Shown here one piece after another: positions 43,546-52,090 of a DNA stretch of 64,000 nucleotides; positions within the stretch are counted from its first letter, which is position 1; each line of letters begins with the position of its first letter. Position numbers and translations under genes: made by a program. The stretch comes from Citrobacter europaeus (GTDB lineage Bacteria > Pseudomonadota > Gammaproteobacteria > Enterobacterales > Enterobacteriaceae), in the NCBI GenBank assembly GCA_020099315.1, contig CP083650.1, positions 3,286,001 through 3,350,000 on the forward strand. The letters run 5' to 3'. The notes beneath the pieces are model-generated. The model saw only the letters and a list, made by a program, of their open reading frames with translations. It made no database searches and was not told the DNA's origin.

Positions 43546-44550
43546 ATGAACAATTTCCAGAAAGATATTGATGACAGGACAAACCTAACCCTGTCTAACC
43601 GTTTTGAACTGCTGCTGTTTCGCCTTGGCAAATCTGTTGAGGAGCAGAAATCAGAGCTGTTTGGCATCAACGTATTCAAGCTGCGTGAAATCGTACCGAT
43701 GCCGACCTTTACGCGTCCGGCAGGTATGAAGGCCCCGCTGCTGGGTATGGTTAACATTCGCGATCAGGTGATCCCTGTGATTGACCTGCCCGCCGTCGCG
43801 GGCTGTAAGCCAGAGACCGGGCTTAACATCCTGTTGATCACGGAGTATGCCCGCAGCGTCCAGGCATTTGCGGTGGAATCAGTGGAAAACATTATGCGTC
43901 TGGACTGGCAACAGGTGCATACCGCTGAGAAAGCCGTCAATGGTCGCTATATTACCAGTATCGCCTGCCTGGACGATAACAAAGAGACCAATAACCTGGC
44001 GCTGGTGCTCGACGTCGAACAGATCCTGTACGACATTGTACCGTCTAACCATGACCTGCGCGCAACGAACCTGAAAACCAATAAATTCAACATTACGCCG
44101 GGTGCGGTGGCGATTGTGGCAGATGATTCCAAAGTGGCCCGCGCGATGCTGGAAAAAGGGCTTAACGCCATGGAGATCCCGCACCTGATGCATGTGACGG
44201 GCCAGGATGCGTGGGAGAAGATCCAGCAGTTATCTGAGGAAGCTGAAGCGGAAGGTAAGCCAATCAGCGAAAAAATAGCCCTGGTGCTCACCGATCTGGA
44301 AATGCCGGAGATGGACGGTTTTACGCTTACCCGTAAGATAAAAACCGACGAACGCCTGAAGAAAATCCCGGTCGTTATCCACTCTTCACTTTCCGGTAGC
44401 GCCAACGAAGATCACGTTCGCCGAGTAAAAGCGGATGGCTACGTGGCCAAATTCGAAGTCAATGAGCTTTCTTCGGTGATCCAGGAAGTGATGGATCGCA
44501 CAGCGAAAGGCATCAGCGGTCCGCTGGTGAGCAGGCAGCTATTGAACTGA
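43546..44550 (+). CDS. cheV: Chemotaxis coupling protein CheV
   Basis: Protein of 334 residues with a CheW-like domain (about 20-165; ELFGINVFKLREIVPMPT, VNIRDQVIPVIDLP) and a C-terminal receiver domain (about 190-320). The phospho-acceptor is Asp250 in LVLTDLEMPEMDGF. CheV links chemoreceptors to CheA, and its receiver can be phosphorylated by CheA. E. coli K-12 lacks it, while Salmonella has it at this same place. I chose ATG 43546, after GAGG at 43537-43540; the longer frame from 43390 lies inside rbn. It stands away from the main flagellar clusters, with its own promoter. Confidence 0.96.
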   Translation: MNNFQKDIDDRTNLTLSNRFELLLFRLGKSVEEQKSELFGINVFKLREIVPMPTFTRPAGMKAPLLGMVNIRDQVIPVIDLPAVAGCKPETGLNILLITEYARSVQAFAVESVENIMRLDWQQVHTAEKAVNGRYITSIACLDDNKETNNLALVLDVEQILYDIVPSNHDLRATNLKTNKFNITPGAVAIVADDSKVARAMLEKGLNAMEIPHLMHVTGQDAWEKIQQLSEEAEAEGKPISEKIALVLTDLEMPEMDGFTLTRKIKTDERLKKIPVVIHSSLSGSANEDHVRRVKADGYVAKFEVNELSSVIQEVMDRTAKGISGPLVSRQLLN

Positions 44551-44563
44551 CCGTATTGCACGT

Positions 44564-44592
44564 ATAAAAAAACCCGCCTTGGCGGGTTTTTT
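44564..44592. terminator. Bidirectional terminator between cheV and nuoN
   Basis: AAAAAAACCCGCC (44566-44578) and GGCGGGTTTTTT (44581-44592) form a strong stem with a T run on both strands. It serves cheV from one side and the nuo operon from the other. Confidence 0.93.
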
Positions 44593-44608
44593 CGTTTCTG
44601 CATTTCGA

Positions 44609-46066
44609 TTACATCAGCGGAGTCGCTAACTGCACAATGCTGATCAGCGGTTGCGGGTAGATACCCAGCACCAGTACCAGCAGAGCTGAAATCAGCACCA
44701 CGATACCGCCCGCGCTGTACTGCCAGTTGGACGGCGCATCGCGGTTCAACTGCTGCGGTGCGCTCAGGTACAAGCTTACGGCAACGCGCAGGTAGTAGTA
44801 CAAACCAATCGCAGAACCTACCACCACAGCGGCAACCAGCCACCACAGGTTAGCCTGCACACCGACAGCCAGTACGTAGAACTTACCGATAAAGCCCAGC
44901 GTCATCGGAATACCCGCCAGAGACAGCATCATCACCGTCATCACCGCCGCGAGGATCGGACGATGCCAGAACAGACCACGGTAGGAGAACAGAGAGTCTG
45001 CATCTGGGCCGCGGTACGGGCTGGACATCAGGCTGACCACACCGAACGCGCCGAGGCTGCTGAACAGGTAACCGGCCAGATAAACGCCAACCGCTTCCAT
45101 CGACATTTCGCCGCTCTGCAGGGCAATCAGCGCCACCAGCAGGTAACCGAGGTGAGAGATAGAAGAGTAACCAAGCAGACGCTTGATGTTGGTCTGGCTC
45201 AGCGCCATCAGGTTACCAAAGATGATGGAAGCAAAGGCGATCACGCCCAGCACGATACGTACCGCTTCGCTATCACCTACCGGTGCGTACAGGAACAGAC
45301 GCATCACCACGCCGAAGATAGCGATTTTGCTCGCCGTCGCCAGGAAGGTGGAAACCGGAGCCGGAGCGCCCTGGTATACGTCTGGCGTCCACAGGTGGAA
45401 TGGAACCAGCGAGAGTTTAAAGCCGAGGCCAACAATCATCAGACCGAAGCCCGCCAGCAGCAGCGGTTCGTGCAGCATGCCATCGCCAAGGCTCTTACCG
45501 AGCGCGACAAATGACAGGTTGCCAGACTGCGCGTACACCAGCGCCATACCGAACAGCAGGAAAGAAGACGCTGCGGCAGACAGAATGGTGTATTTGATAC
45601 TGGCTTCAAGCGAACGTTTCTGACGGAACGCATAGCCAACCAGACCAAACAGCGGCAGAGAGATAAGCTCAATACCAAGGAACAGCGCCGCCAGATGGTT
45701 AGCGTTAGCCAGCAGAATACCGCCGAGCGCGGCAATCAGCACCAGCAGATAGAACTCTTCCCGGTTGTCGTCGTAGCCTTCCAGCCACGGGTAAGCGAAG
45801 GTACAGGTGGCAAGACTCGCCAGCAGCACCAGCCCGGTGTAGAGCATAGCGAAACCGTCAACCCGCATCAGCGGGGTGACGTCCATGGCGCCCGCCTGGC
45901 CAACAAACCAGAGCGAAACCAGCGCGGCGTTAAGCCCAATGACCGACAACGTGGCATTGAGGAAGTGATTGCGTCGCCACGCAATGGAGAGCATCACAAC
46001 CACCACCGTCAAGCCGACGATCAGCAGCGGTAGCAGCGCAATCAGGTGTTGTGGAGTTATTGTCAT
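44609..46066 (-). CDS. nuoN: NADH-quinone oxidoreductase subunit N
   Basis: Proton-pumping antiporter-like membrane subunit of complex I, 485 residues as in E. coli, with about 14 helices. The central part holds the conserved QTNIKRLLGYSSISHLGYLL and the antiporter Lys/Glu network. Last gene of the operon nuoABCDEFGHIJKLMN, six bases after nuoM. Confidence 0.97.
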   Translation of the reverse strand: MTITPQHLIALLPLLIVGLTVVVVMLSIAWRRNHFLNATLSVIGLNAALVSLWFVGQAGAMDVTPLMRVDGFAMLYTGLVLLASLATCTFAYPWLEGYDDNREEFYLLVLIAALGGILLANANHLAALFLGIELISLPLFGLVGYAFRQKRSLEASIKYTILSAAASSFLLFGMALVYAQSGNLSFVALGKSLGDGMLHEPLLLAGFGLMIVGLGFKLSLVPFHLWTPDVYQGAPAPVSTFLATASKIAIFGVVMRLFLYAPVGDSEAVRIVLGVIAFASIIFGNLMALSQTNIKRLLGYSSISHLGYLLVALIALQSGEMSMEAVGVYLAGYLFSSLGAFGVVSLMSSPYRGPDADSLFSYRGLFWHRPILAAVMTVMMLSLAGIPMTLGFIGKFYVLAVGVQANLWWLVAAVVVGSAIGLYYYLRVAVSLYLSAPQQLNRDAPSNWQYSAGGIVVLISALLVLVLGIYPQPLISIVQLATPLM

Positions 46067-46072
46067 GGCGAT

Positions 46073-47602
46073 TTACGGCCTTGTAGTAGTAACGGAATTA
46101 ACAAACCACTGCTGGATGTTGCTCATCGCAGAATGCGAGGTATCCAGAATCGGCTGCGGATAGAAGCCAAGCAGTACCAGAAGCACAACCAGCAACAGGA
46201 TGATAAACAGCTCACGCAGCGACATCCCTGGCAGTTCAACACTGGCAATCTGGCTCTTCGCCTTACCAAAGTAGGCGCGATGCAGCATCGCCAGCGAGTA
46301 AACAGAGGCAAACACCAGACCAAAGGTCGAGATCACGGTAATGACCGGAACCACCTGGTAGCTGCCGAACAGAATCATAAATTCGCCAACGAAGTTACCT
46401 GTACCCGGCATACCCAGCGTACACACTGCGAAGAACATTGACAGCGCAGGCAACCATTTCATTTTGCCCCACAGGCCGCCCATCATACGCATATCACGCG
46501 TGTGCAGACGTTCGTACAGCTGACCACACAGGATGAACAGACCGGCTGCAGACAGACCGTGCGCGATCATCTGAATAACCGCACCCTGGTAAGCCAGCTG
46601 GCTGCCGGTGTAGATAGCAATCAGTACGAAGCCCATGTGCGATACGGAGGTGTAGGCAATCAGACGTTTGATGTCGTACTGATTAAAGGCCATCCACGCG
46701 CCGTAGAAGATGCCGATTACGCCAAGCCACATTGCGATAGGCGCAAACTCCGCCGACGCGTTCGGGAACAGCGGCAGGGAGAAGCGCAGCAGACCGTAGG
46801 CTGCGGTTTTCAGCAAAATCCCCGCCAGGTCAACGGAACCTGCGGTCGGTGCCTGAGAGTGCGCATCCGGCAACCAGCCGTGCAGCGGAACCACCGGCAT
46901 TTTCACCGCGAAGGCGATGAAGAAGCCCAGCATCAGCAGGTATTCCACGCCGTGGGACATCGGGGTATTCAGCAGCTCTTCATAGTTGAAGGTCCACACG
47001 CCGGTCGCTTTGTAGTGCACAAACACCAGCGCCAGGATGGCAATCAACATCACCAGACCACTGGCCTGGGTATAAATGAAGAACTTGGTTGCCGCCGTGA
47101 TACGCGTTTTACCGTCAGAGGCTTTATGCCCCCAAAGTGCTATCAGGAAGTACATCGGCACCAGCATCATTTCCCAGAAGAAGAAGAACAGGAACATGTC
47201 GATGGCAAGGAATACGCCGATTACGCCGCCTAAGATCCACATCAGGTTCAGGTGGAAGAAGCCCTGGTATTTTTCGATTTCATTCCAGGAGCAAAGGACC
47301 GCCAGAACACCGAGCAGACCGGTCAGGACTACCATTAGCAGCGACAAGCCGTCGATGGCTAAATGGATAGAGATGCCAAAACGTGGGATCCACGGCAGGA
47401 CAAACTCAGACTGCCACTGCGGAATACCCGCGGATTGCGTCAGTGAATAGCCGCCCTGCAACCACAGTTGCAGGCCTAGCGCCAGCGTCAGTCCCATGGT
47501 AATCAGCGCTATCCAACGCGGCACCTTCACGCCAAAGCGTTCGGTCTGCCAGCACAGGAAGCCACCGATGAAAGGGATTAATATCAACCAAGGTAATAAC
47601 AT
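46073..47602 (-). CDS. nuoM: NADH-quinone oxidoreductase subunit M
   Basis: Antiporter-like membrane subunit of complex I, 509 residues as in E. coli, with about 14 helices. Conserved parts are FFFFWEMMLVPMYFLI, with the key Glu144 region, VPLHGWLPDAHSQAP and YDIKRLIAYTSVSHMGFV. A 250-base gap with repeats separates it from nuoL, the only large gap within the operon besides nuoC-nuoB. Confidence 0.97.
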   Translation of the reverse strand: MLLPWLILIPFIGGFLCWQTERFGVKVPRWIALITMGLTLALGLQLWLQGGYSLTQSAGIPQWQSEFVLPWIPRFGISIHLAIDGLSLLMVVLTGLLGVLAVLCSWNEIEKYQGFFHLNLMWILGGVIGVFLAIDMFLFFFFWEMMLVPMYFLIALWGHKASDGKTRITAATKFFIYTQASGLVMLIAILALVFVHYKATGVWTFNYEELLNTPMSHGVEYLLMLGFFIAFAVKMPVVPLHGWLPDAHSQAPTAGSVDLAGILLKTAAYGLLRFSLPLFPNASAEFAPIAMWLGVIGIFYGAWMAFNQYDIKRLIAYTSVSHMGFVLIAIYTGSQLAYQGAVIQMIAHGLSAAGLFILCGQLYERLHTRDMRMMGGLWGKMKWLPALSMFFAVCTLGMPGTGNFVGEFMILFGSYQVVPVITVISTFGLVFASVYSLAMLHRAYFGKAKSQIASVELPGMSLRELFIILLLVVLLVLLGFYPQPILDTSHSAMSNIQQWFVNSVTTTRP

Positions 47603-47673
47603 GGTGATCTTTGTTCCTTGTTTAAGTCCCGTTCAGGCTATCTCACTCGTCATAGCGAACCCCGGCTGTGCTC

Positions 47674-47707
47674 GCAACCCTTACGTACTTCAGTACGCTC
47701 CGGTTGC
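47674..47707. repeat. Palindromic element in the nuoL-nuoM gap
   Basis: GCAACC (47674-47679) pairs with GGTTGC (47702-47707), and inside it CGTACT pairs with AGTACG around a two-base loop. The flanks (about 47650-47755) are GC-rich and look unlike the coding neighbours. It does not fit the REP consensus. I suspect a dispersed enterobacterial repeat, but I cannot name it. Confidence 0.6.
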
Positions 47708-47799
47708 TGTGCGCAGGCGGTGTCCACTCTGACTTCGCCGATAACGCCTGTCCTTTTGGACCTGATTTTCAACGAATTTTAAAAATTCTCTTTGGATTT

Positions 47800-47831
47800 G
47801 TAGGCCGGATAAGCGAAGCGCCATCCGGCAA
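47800..47831. repeat. REP element before the nuoL 3' end
   Basis: GTAGGCCGGATAAGCG followed by CGCCATCCGGCA is a single REP unit 21 bases past the nuoL stop (minus strand). REP units at such places often set relative stability of upstream and downstream message. Confidence 0.85.
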
Positions 47832-47852
47832 TCGTTCATCCAGCCAACAAAC

Positions 47853-49694
47853 TCAACGCAGTACCATCAACAGTGCCAGCACAACGACAGCGCCGATGCT
47901 CATTGAGGCCACATACCAGCGCAGATAACCGTTCTCGCTTAACAGCAGGCCTTTACCTGCAAAGCGGGAAAGGATGGCCGGAATGTTCATCATTGAGTTC
48001 AGCGGATCGCGTTTCAGCAACCAGGCAACGCCCAGGAACGGCTTGACGAACACTTTGTCGTACAGCCAGTCGAAGCCCCAGGCGTTATACCACCAGGTCC
48101 CCAGCAGACGACCTGGCGCACTGTTGGCAATCGATGTCACCAGCGTGCGTTTGCCCAGCCACAGCCATGCTGCGATCAGGATGCCCGCAATCGCTACGAT
48201 ACCGGAGGTAATTTCCAGCGTCATGACGCGACCATGTTCAAGCTCGGTCGTCGCAGGCAGTACCCCCTGCAGCGGTGGCACAATCAGCGCGCCAACGAAG
48301 GTGGACAGGATCATCAGCACAATCAGCGGCAGATGATGGGTAATCCCCTTCCCTGCGTGAGCGTGAATTTGTTCTTTACCGTGGAACACGATGAAAATCA
48401 TACGGAAGGTATACAGAGAGGTCATGAACGCACCGACCAGACCTGCAACCATCAGATTGATATGACCGTTCGCCATAGCACCGGCCAGAATCTCATCCTT
48501 ACTGAAGAAGCCTGCGGTAATCAGCGGCAGAGCCGACAGCGCCGCGCCACCAATCAGGAAGCAGAGATACACCAGCGGAATAGACTTACGCAGGCCGCCC
48601 ATCTTGAAGATGTTCTGTTCGTGGTGGCAAGCCAGGATAACCGAGCCGGATGCCAGGAACAGCAGCGCTTTAAAGAAGGCGTGCGTCATCAGGTGGAAAA
48701 TCGCCGCATCCCACGCCTGAACACCCAGCGCCAGGAACATATAACCAATCTGGCTCATGGTGGAGTACGCAAGAACGCGCTTAATGTCGGTCTGTACCAG
48801 CGCGGCGAAACCCGCCAGCACAAGCGTGATAGCACCGATAATTCCCACCAGATGCAGAATTTCCGGGGTCATCAGGAACAGGCCGTGCGTACGTGCAATC
48901 AGGTAGACACCGGCGGTAACCATCGTTGCGGCGTGGATCAGCGCGGAGACAGGCGTCGGGCCGGCCATCGCGTCAGCAAGCCAGGTCTGCAACGGCAGCT
49001 GCGCGGATTTACCCACCGCACCGCCCAGCAGCATCAGGGTTGCCCACATCAGCATGTTGTTACCCGCTTCGAAGTGCGCAGGCGCCAGTTCGACCATTTC
49101 GCGGAAATTCAGCGTGCCCAACTCGTTGTAGAGGATGAACAGCGCGAAGGCGAGGAACACGTCACCGACACGGGTTACCACGAAGGCTTTCATTGCCGCA
49201 GCGCCATTCTTCGGATCGGTGTAATAGAAACCGATCAGCAGATAGGAGCACAGGCCCACGCCTTCCCAGCCGAGGTACATCAGCAGCAGGTTGTCCGCCA
49301 GTACCAGAACTACCATGCTGGCGATAAACAGGTTGGTGTAGGCGAAGAAACGAGAGTATCCCTCTTCACCGCGCATATACCAGGAGGCGAACATGTGGAT
49401 CAGGAAACCGACGCCGGTCACCACGCTGAGCATGGTCAGCGACAGGCCGTCCAGCACCAGGTTAAAACCGATGTTGAAGTCACCAACGGACATCCACGTC
49501 CACAGCGGCTGGCTGTAGGCCTGTTGGCCATTGGCAAAGAAGTCAACGCCAACAAACGCCGTCACCAGCGCCGCCAGGCCAATCGACCCGACGCCCACGG
49601 TAGCGGACAGATTTTCTGACCAACGACCGCGAGAGAACGCCAGTAATACAAAGCCAATAAATGGCAGAATAATGGTTAAGGCAAGCATGTTCAT
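47853..49694 (-). CDS. nuoL: NADH-quinone oxidoreductase subunit L
   Basis: Largest antiporter-like membrane subunit of complex I, 613 residues as in E. coli. It has about 16 helices and the long lateral helix (HL) near the C-terminus that runs along the membrane arm. Motifs include YLGWEGVGLCSYLLIGFYY, LPLQTWLADAMAGPTPVSAL and DIKRVLAYSTMSQIGYMF. It overlaps nuoK by ATGA. Confidence 0.97.
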   Translation of the reverse strand: MNMLALTIILPFIGFVLLAFSRGRWSENLSATVGVGSIGLAALVTAFVGVDFFANGQQAYSQPLWTWMSVGDFNIGFNLVLDGLSLTMLSVVTGVGFLIHMFASWYMRGEEGYSRFFAYTNLFIASMVVLVLADNLLLMYLGWEGVGLCSYLLIGFYYTDPKNGAAAMKAFVVTRVGDVFLAFALFILYNELGTLNFREMVELAPAHFEAGNNMLMWATLMLLGGAVGKSAQLPLQTWLADAMAGPTPVSALIHAATMVTAGVYLIARTHGLFLMTPEILHLVGIIGAITLVLAGFAALVQTDIKRVLAYSTMSQIGYMFLALGVQAWDAAIFHLMTHAFFKALLFLASGSVILACHHEQNIFKMGGLRKSIPLVYLCFLIGGAALSALPLITAGFFSKDEILAGAMANGHINLMVAGLVGAFMTSLYTFRMIFIVFHGKEQIHAHAGKGITHHLPLIVLMILSTFVGALIVPPLQGVLPATTELEHGRVMTLEITSGIVAIAGILIAAWLWLGKRTLVTSIANSAPGRLLGTWWYNAWGFDWLYDKVFVKPFLGVAWLLKRDPLNSMMNIPAILSRFAGKGLLLSENGYLRWYVASMSIGAVVVLALLMVLR

Positions 49695-49993
49695 CCACGC
49701 ATCTCACTTACTGAATCGATGTTCAGGTTCTGGCGACGGCGATGAAGTTGCAGCAACAGCGCAAGTCCAATGCTCGCTTCCGCAGCCGCAAGGCTGATGG
49801 CGAGAATATACATCACCTGACCATCGGTCTGGCCCCAGTAGCTTCCGGCGACCACAAAGGCCAGCGCGGAGGCGTTAATCATGATTTCCAGCCCGATCAG
49901 CATAAACAGCAGATTGCGGCGGATAACCAGACCGGTTAAACCCAGTACGAATAAGACAGCCGCGAGGATCAGTCCATGTTGTAAGGGGATCAT
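49691..49993 (-). CDS. nuoK: NADH-quinone oxidoreductase subunit K
   Basis: Small membrane subunit of complex I, 100 residues with three helices. The two conserved membrane glutamates lie in MLIGLEIMINAS (Glu36) and AAAEASIGLAL (Glu72). ATGA overlaps with nuoJ and nuoL on either side. Confidence 0.97.
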   Translation of the reverse strand: MIPLQHGLILAAVLFVLGLTGLVIRRNLLFMLIGLEIMINASALAFVVAGSYWGQTDGQVMYILAISLAAAEASIGLALLLQLHRRRQNLNIDSVSEMRG

Positions 49994-50544
49994 GCGTGCT
50001 CCTCCGTTTTTCTTTTCGCGCGGTCATCGGCGCGGTTGCTCAGCACTTCACCTGAACGCTCTTCGCGTCCAACGTGGAAGGCCACAACCAGACCCGCCAG
50101 CAGCAGCATCGAAGCCAGTTCGACCGCCAGTACATACGGACCAAACAGGGAAATACCGACTGCTTTCGCGCTGATTGGCGTACCGTCAATGCCCTGATCG
50201 TTAACGCCCAGAATGGCGTACACAATGACCACCAGCATGATGGCCGACAGAATCGCCGGACCAATCCACACCTGCGGTTTCAGCCACTGGCGTTCCTGTT
50301 CAATTTCAGAACCACCGAGGTTGAGCATCATTACCACGAACACGAACAGCACCATGATGGCGCCCGCGTAGACGATAATTTCCAGCGCACCGGCGAAGTA
50401 AGCGCCTAACGAGAAGAACACCCCGGAAATCGCCAACAGCGAAATAATCAGATACAGCAACGCGTGTACCGGATTGGTGTGGGTGATCACCCGCAAGGTT
50501 GCGAGAATGGCTATCAGGCCACAGATATAAAAAGCGAACTCCAT
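49990..50544 (-). CDS. nuoJ: NADH-quinone oxidoreductase subunit J
   Basis: Membrane subunit of complex I, 184 residues with five helices. The third helix contains the conserved EIIVYAGAIMVLFVFVVMML region with its pi-bulge Tyr. It lies 11 bases after nuoI and overlaps nuoK. Confidence 0.97.
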   Translation of the reverse strand: MEFAFYICGLIAILATLRVITHTNPVHALLYLIISLLAISGVFFSLGAYFAGALEIIVYAGAIMVLFVFVVMMLNLGGSEIEQERQWLKPQVWIGPAILSAIMLVVIVYAILGVNDQGIDGTPISAKAVGISLFGPYVLAVELASMLLLAGLVVAFHVGREERSGEVLSNRADDRAKRKTEEHA

Positions 50545-50555
50545 TGCCCCTCTCC

Positions 50556-51098
50556 TTACGGTAACAGGCTCTTGACGTCGATAGGCTTGGCTTCGTTCTC
50601 TGCTTCGCCCTTATCTTTGCCGTCGATTGCCATACCTGCCATCCGGTAGAAGTTATATTCCGGGTATTTGCCCGGACCGGAGATCAGCAGATCCTCTTTC
50701 TCGTAAACCAGGTCCTGGCGCTTGTACTCACCCAGCTCGAAATCTGGAGTCAGCTGAATAGCCGTTGTCGGACAGGCTTCTTCGCACAGGCCGCAGAAAA
50801 TGCAGCGTGAGAAGTTAATGCGGAAAAACTCCGGATACCAGCGGCCATCTTTGGTCTCTGCTTTTTGCAAAGAGATACAGCCTACCGGACACGCTACCGC
50901 ACACAGGTTACAGGCAACGCAGCGCTCTTCACCGTCCGGATCGCGGGTCAGAACGATACGACCACGAAAACGGGGCGGTAGATAGACCGGCTCTTCCGGG
51001 TACATCTGCGTTTCGCGTTTCGCGAACGCATGCAGGCCGATCATCCAGATACTGCGTACCTGGGTGCCGAAACCTACGAACAATTCTTTTAAGGTCAT
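50556..51098 (-). CDS. nuoI: NADH-quinone oxidoreductase subunit I
   Basis: Ferredoxin-like peripheral subunit carrying clusters N6a and N6b, 180 residues. Two 4Fe-4S motifs are plain: CVACNLCAVACP and CIFCGLCEEACP. I chose the start at 51098 (MTLKELFVGFG), the family start; a further ATG ten codons up at 51128 overlaps the nuoH end and is not needed. Confidence 0.97.
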   Translation of the reverse strand: MTLKELFVGFGTQVRSIWMIGLHAFAKRETQMYPEEPVYLPPRFRGRIVLTRDPDGEERCVACNLCAVACPVGCISLQKAETKDGRWYPEFFRINFSRCIFCGLCEEACPTTAIQLTPDFELGEYKRQDLVYEKEDLLISGPGKYPEYNFYRMAGMAIDGKDKGEAENEAKPIDVKSLLP

Positions 51099-51112
51099 GG
51101 TCTTTGTGTCCC

Positions 51113-52090
51113 TTATTGCGCCTGCCACAGAATGACAGCCGCCGTTACCAGCAAGTTGACGAGCGTCAGCGGCAGACAGACTTTCCAGCCGAAGGACATT
51201 ACCTGGTCATAACGAGGACGCGGTAACGACGCACGAATCAAAATGAACATCATCATGAAGAACGCGGTTTTCAGCGCGAACCAGACGAATGGCGGTAAGA
51301 ACGGGCCATGCCAGCCACCGAAGAACAGGGTAACCATCAGTGCAGAAATGGTGACGATACCGATGTACTCACCCACGAAGAACAGACCGAATTTCATACC
51401 GGAATATTCAATGTGGTAACCGTCGGCCAGTTCCTGCTCGGCTTCTGGCTGGTCGAAAGGATGACGGTGACACACCGCCACGCCCGCGATGGCAAAGGTG
51501 ACAAAACCAAAGAACTGCGGAATTACGTTCCAGATATCAGCCTGGTTGTTGACGATGTCGGTCATGTTAAATGAGCCGGCCTGCGCCACCACGCCCATAA
51601 GGGAAAGTCCGAGGAACACTTCGTAGCTCAGCGTTTGCGCAGACGCACGCATCGCACCGAGCAGGGAGTATTTGTTGTTACTGGACCAGCCGGCGAACAG
51701 TACCGCGTATACCGCGAGACCTGCCATCATCAGGAAGAACAGGATCCCGATGTTCAGGTCAGCGACCACCCAGTTCGGACTCACCGGCACGATGGCGAAA
51801 GCCAGCAGCAGCGAGGTGAAGGCGATCATTGGTGCCAGGGTAAAGATGACGCGATCCGAGAATTTCGGGATCCAGTCTTCTTTAAAGAACATCTTGATCA
51901 TGTCCGCAACCAGCTGGAGCGAACCGCCCCAGCCAACACGGTTCGGTCCGTAACGGTTCTGGAACAGACCCAGCAGACGACGTTCGCCAAAGCTCATGAA
52001 TGCCCCGCAGGTGACCACCACCAGCAGGATCACGACCGCTTTGAGAATGCTCAGCAGGATCTCAATCAGATCGGGTGTAATCCAACTCAT
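51113..52090 (-). CDS. nuoH: NADH-quinone oxidoreductase subunit H
   Basis: Membrane subunit of complex I that forms part of the quinone chamber at the junction with the peripheral arm, 325 residues with eight helices. Conserved pieces are GERRLLGLFQNRYGPNRVG and the acidic loop HPFDQPEAEQELADGYHIEY. It overlaps nuoG by ATGA. Confidence 0.97.
   Translation of the reverse strand: MSWITPDLIEILLSILKAVVILLVVVTCGAFMSFGERRLLGLFQNRYGPNRVGWGGSLQLVADMIKMFFKEDWIPKFSDRVIFTLAPMIAFTSLLLAFAIVPVSPNWVVADLNIGILFFLMMAGLAVYAVLFAGWSSNNKYSLLGAMRASAQTLSYEVFLGLSLMGVVAQAGSFNMTDIVNNQADIWNVIPQFFGFVTFAIAGVAVCHRHPFDQPEAEQELADGYHIEYSGMKFGLFFVGEYIGIVTISALMVTLFFGGWHGPFLPPFVWFALKTAFFMMMFILIRASLPRPRYDQVMSFGWKVCLPLTLVNLLVTAAVILWQAQ

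Noticed and set aside
48234..49619. 461-codon open frame opposite nuoL, and similar long frames opposite nuoG, nuoF and nuoC
   Set aside because: All lie fully inside well identified nuo genes on the other strand, are rich in His, Gln and Arg, as shadows of membrane or GC-biased genes are, and match no family I know.
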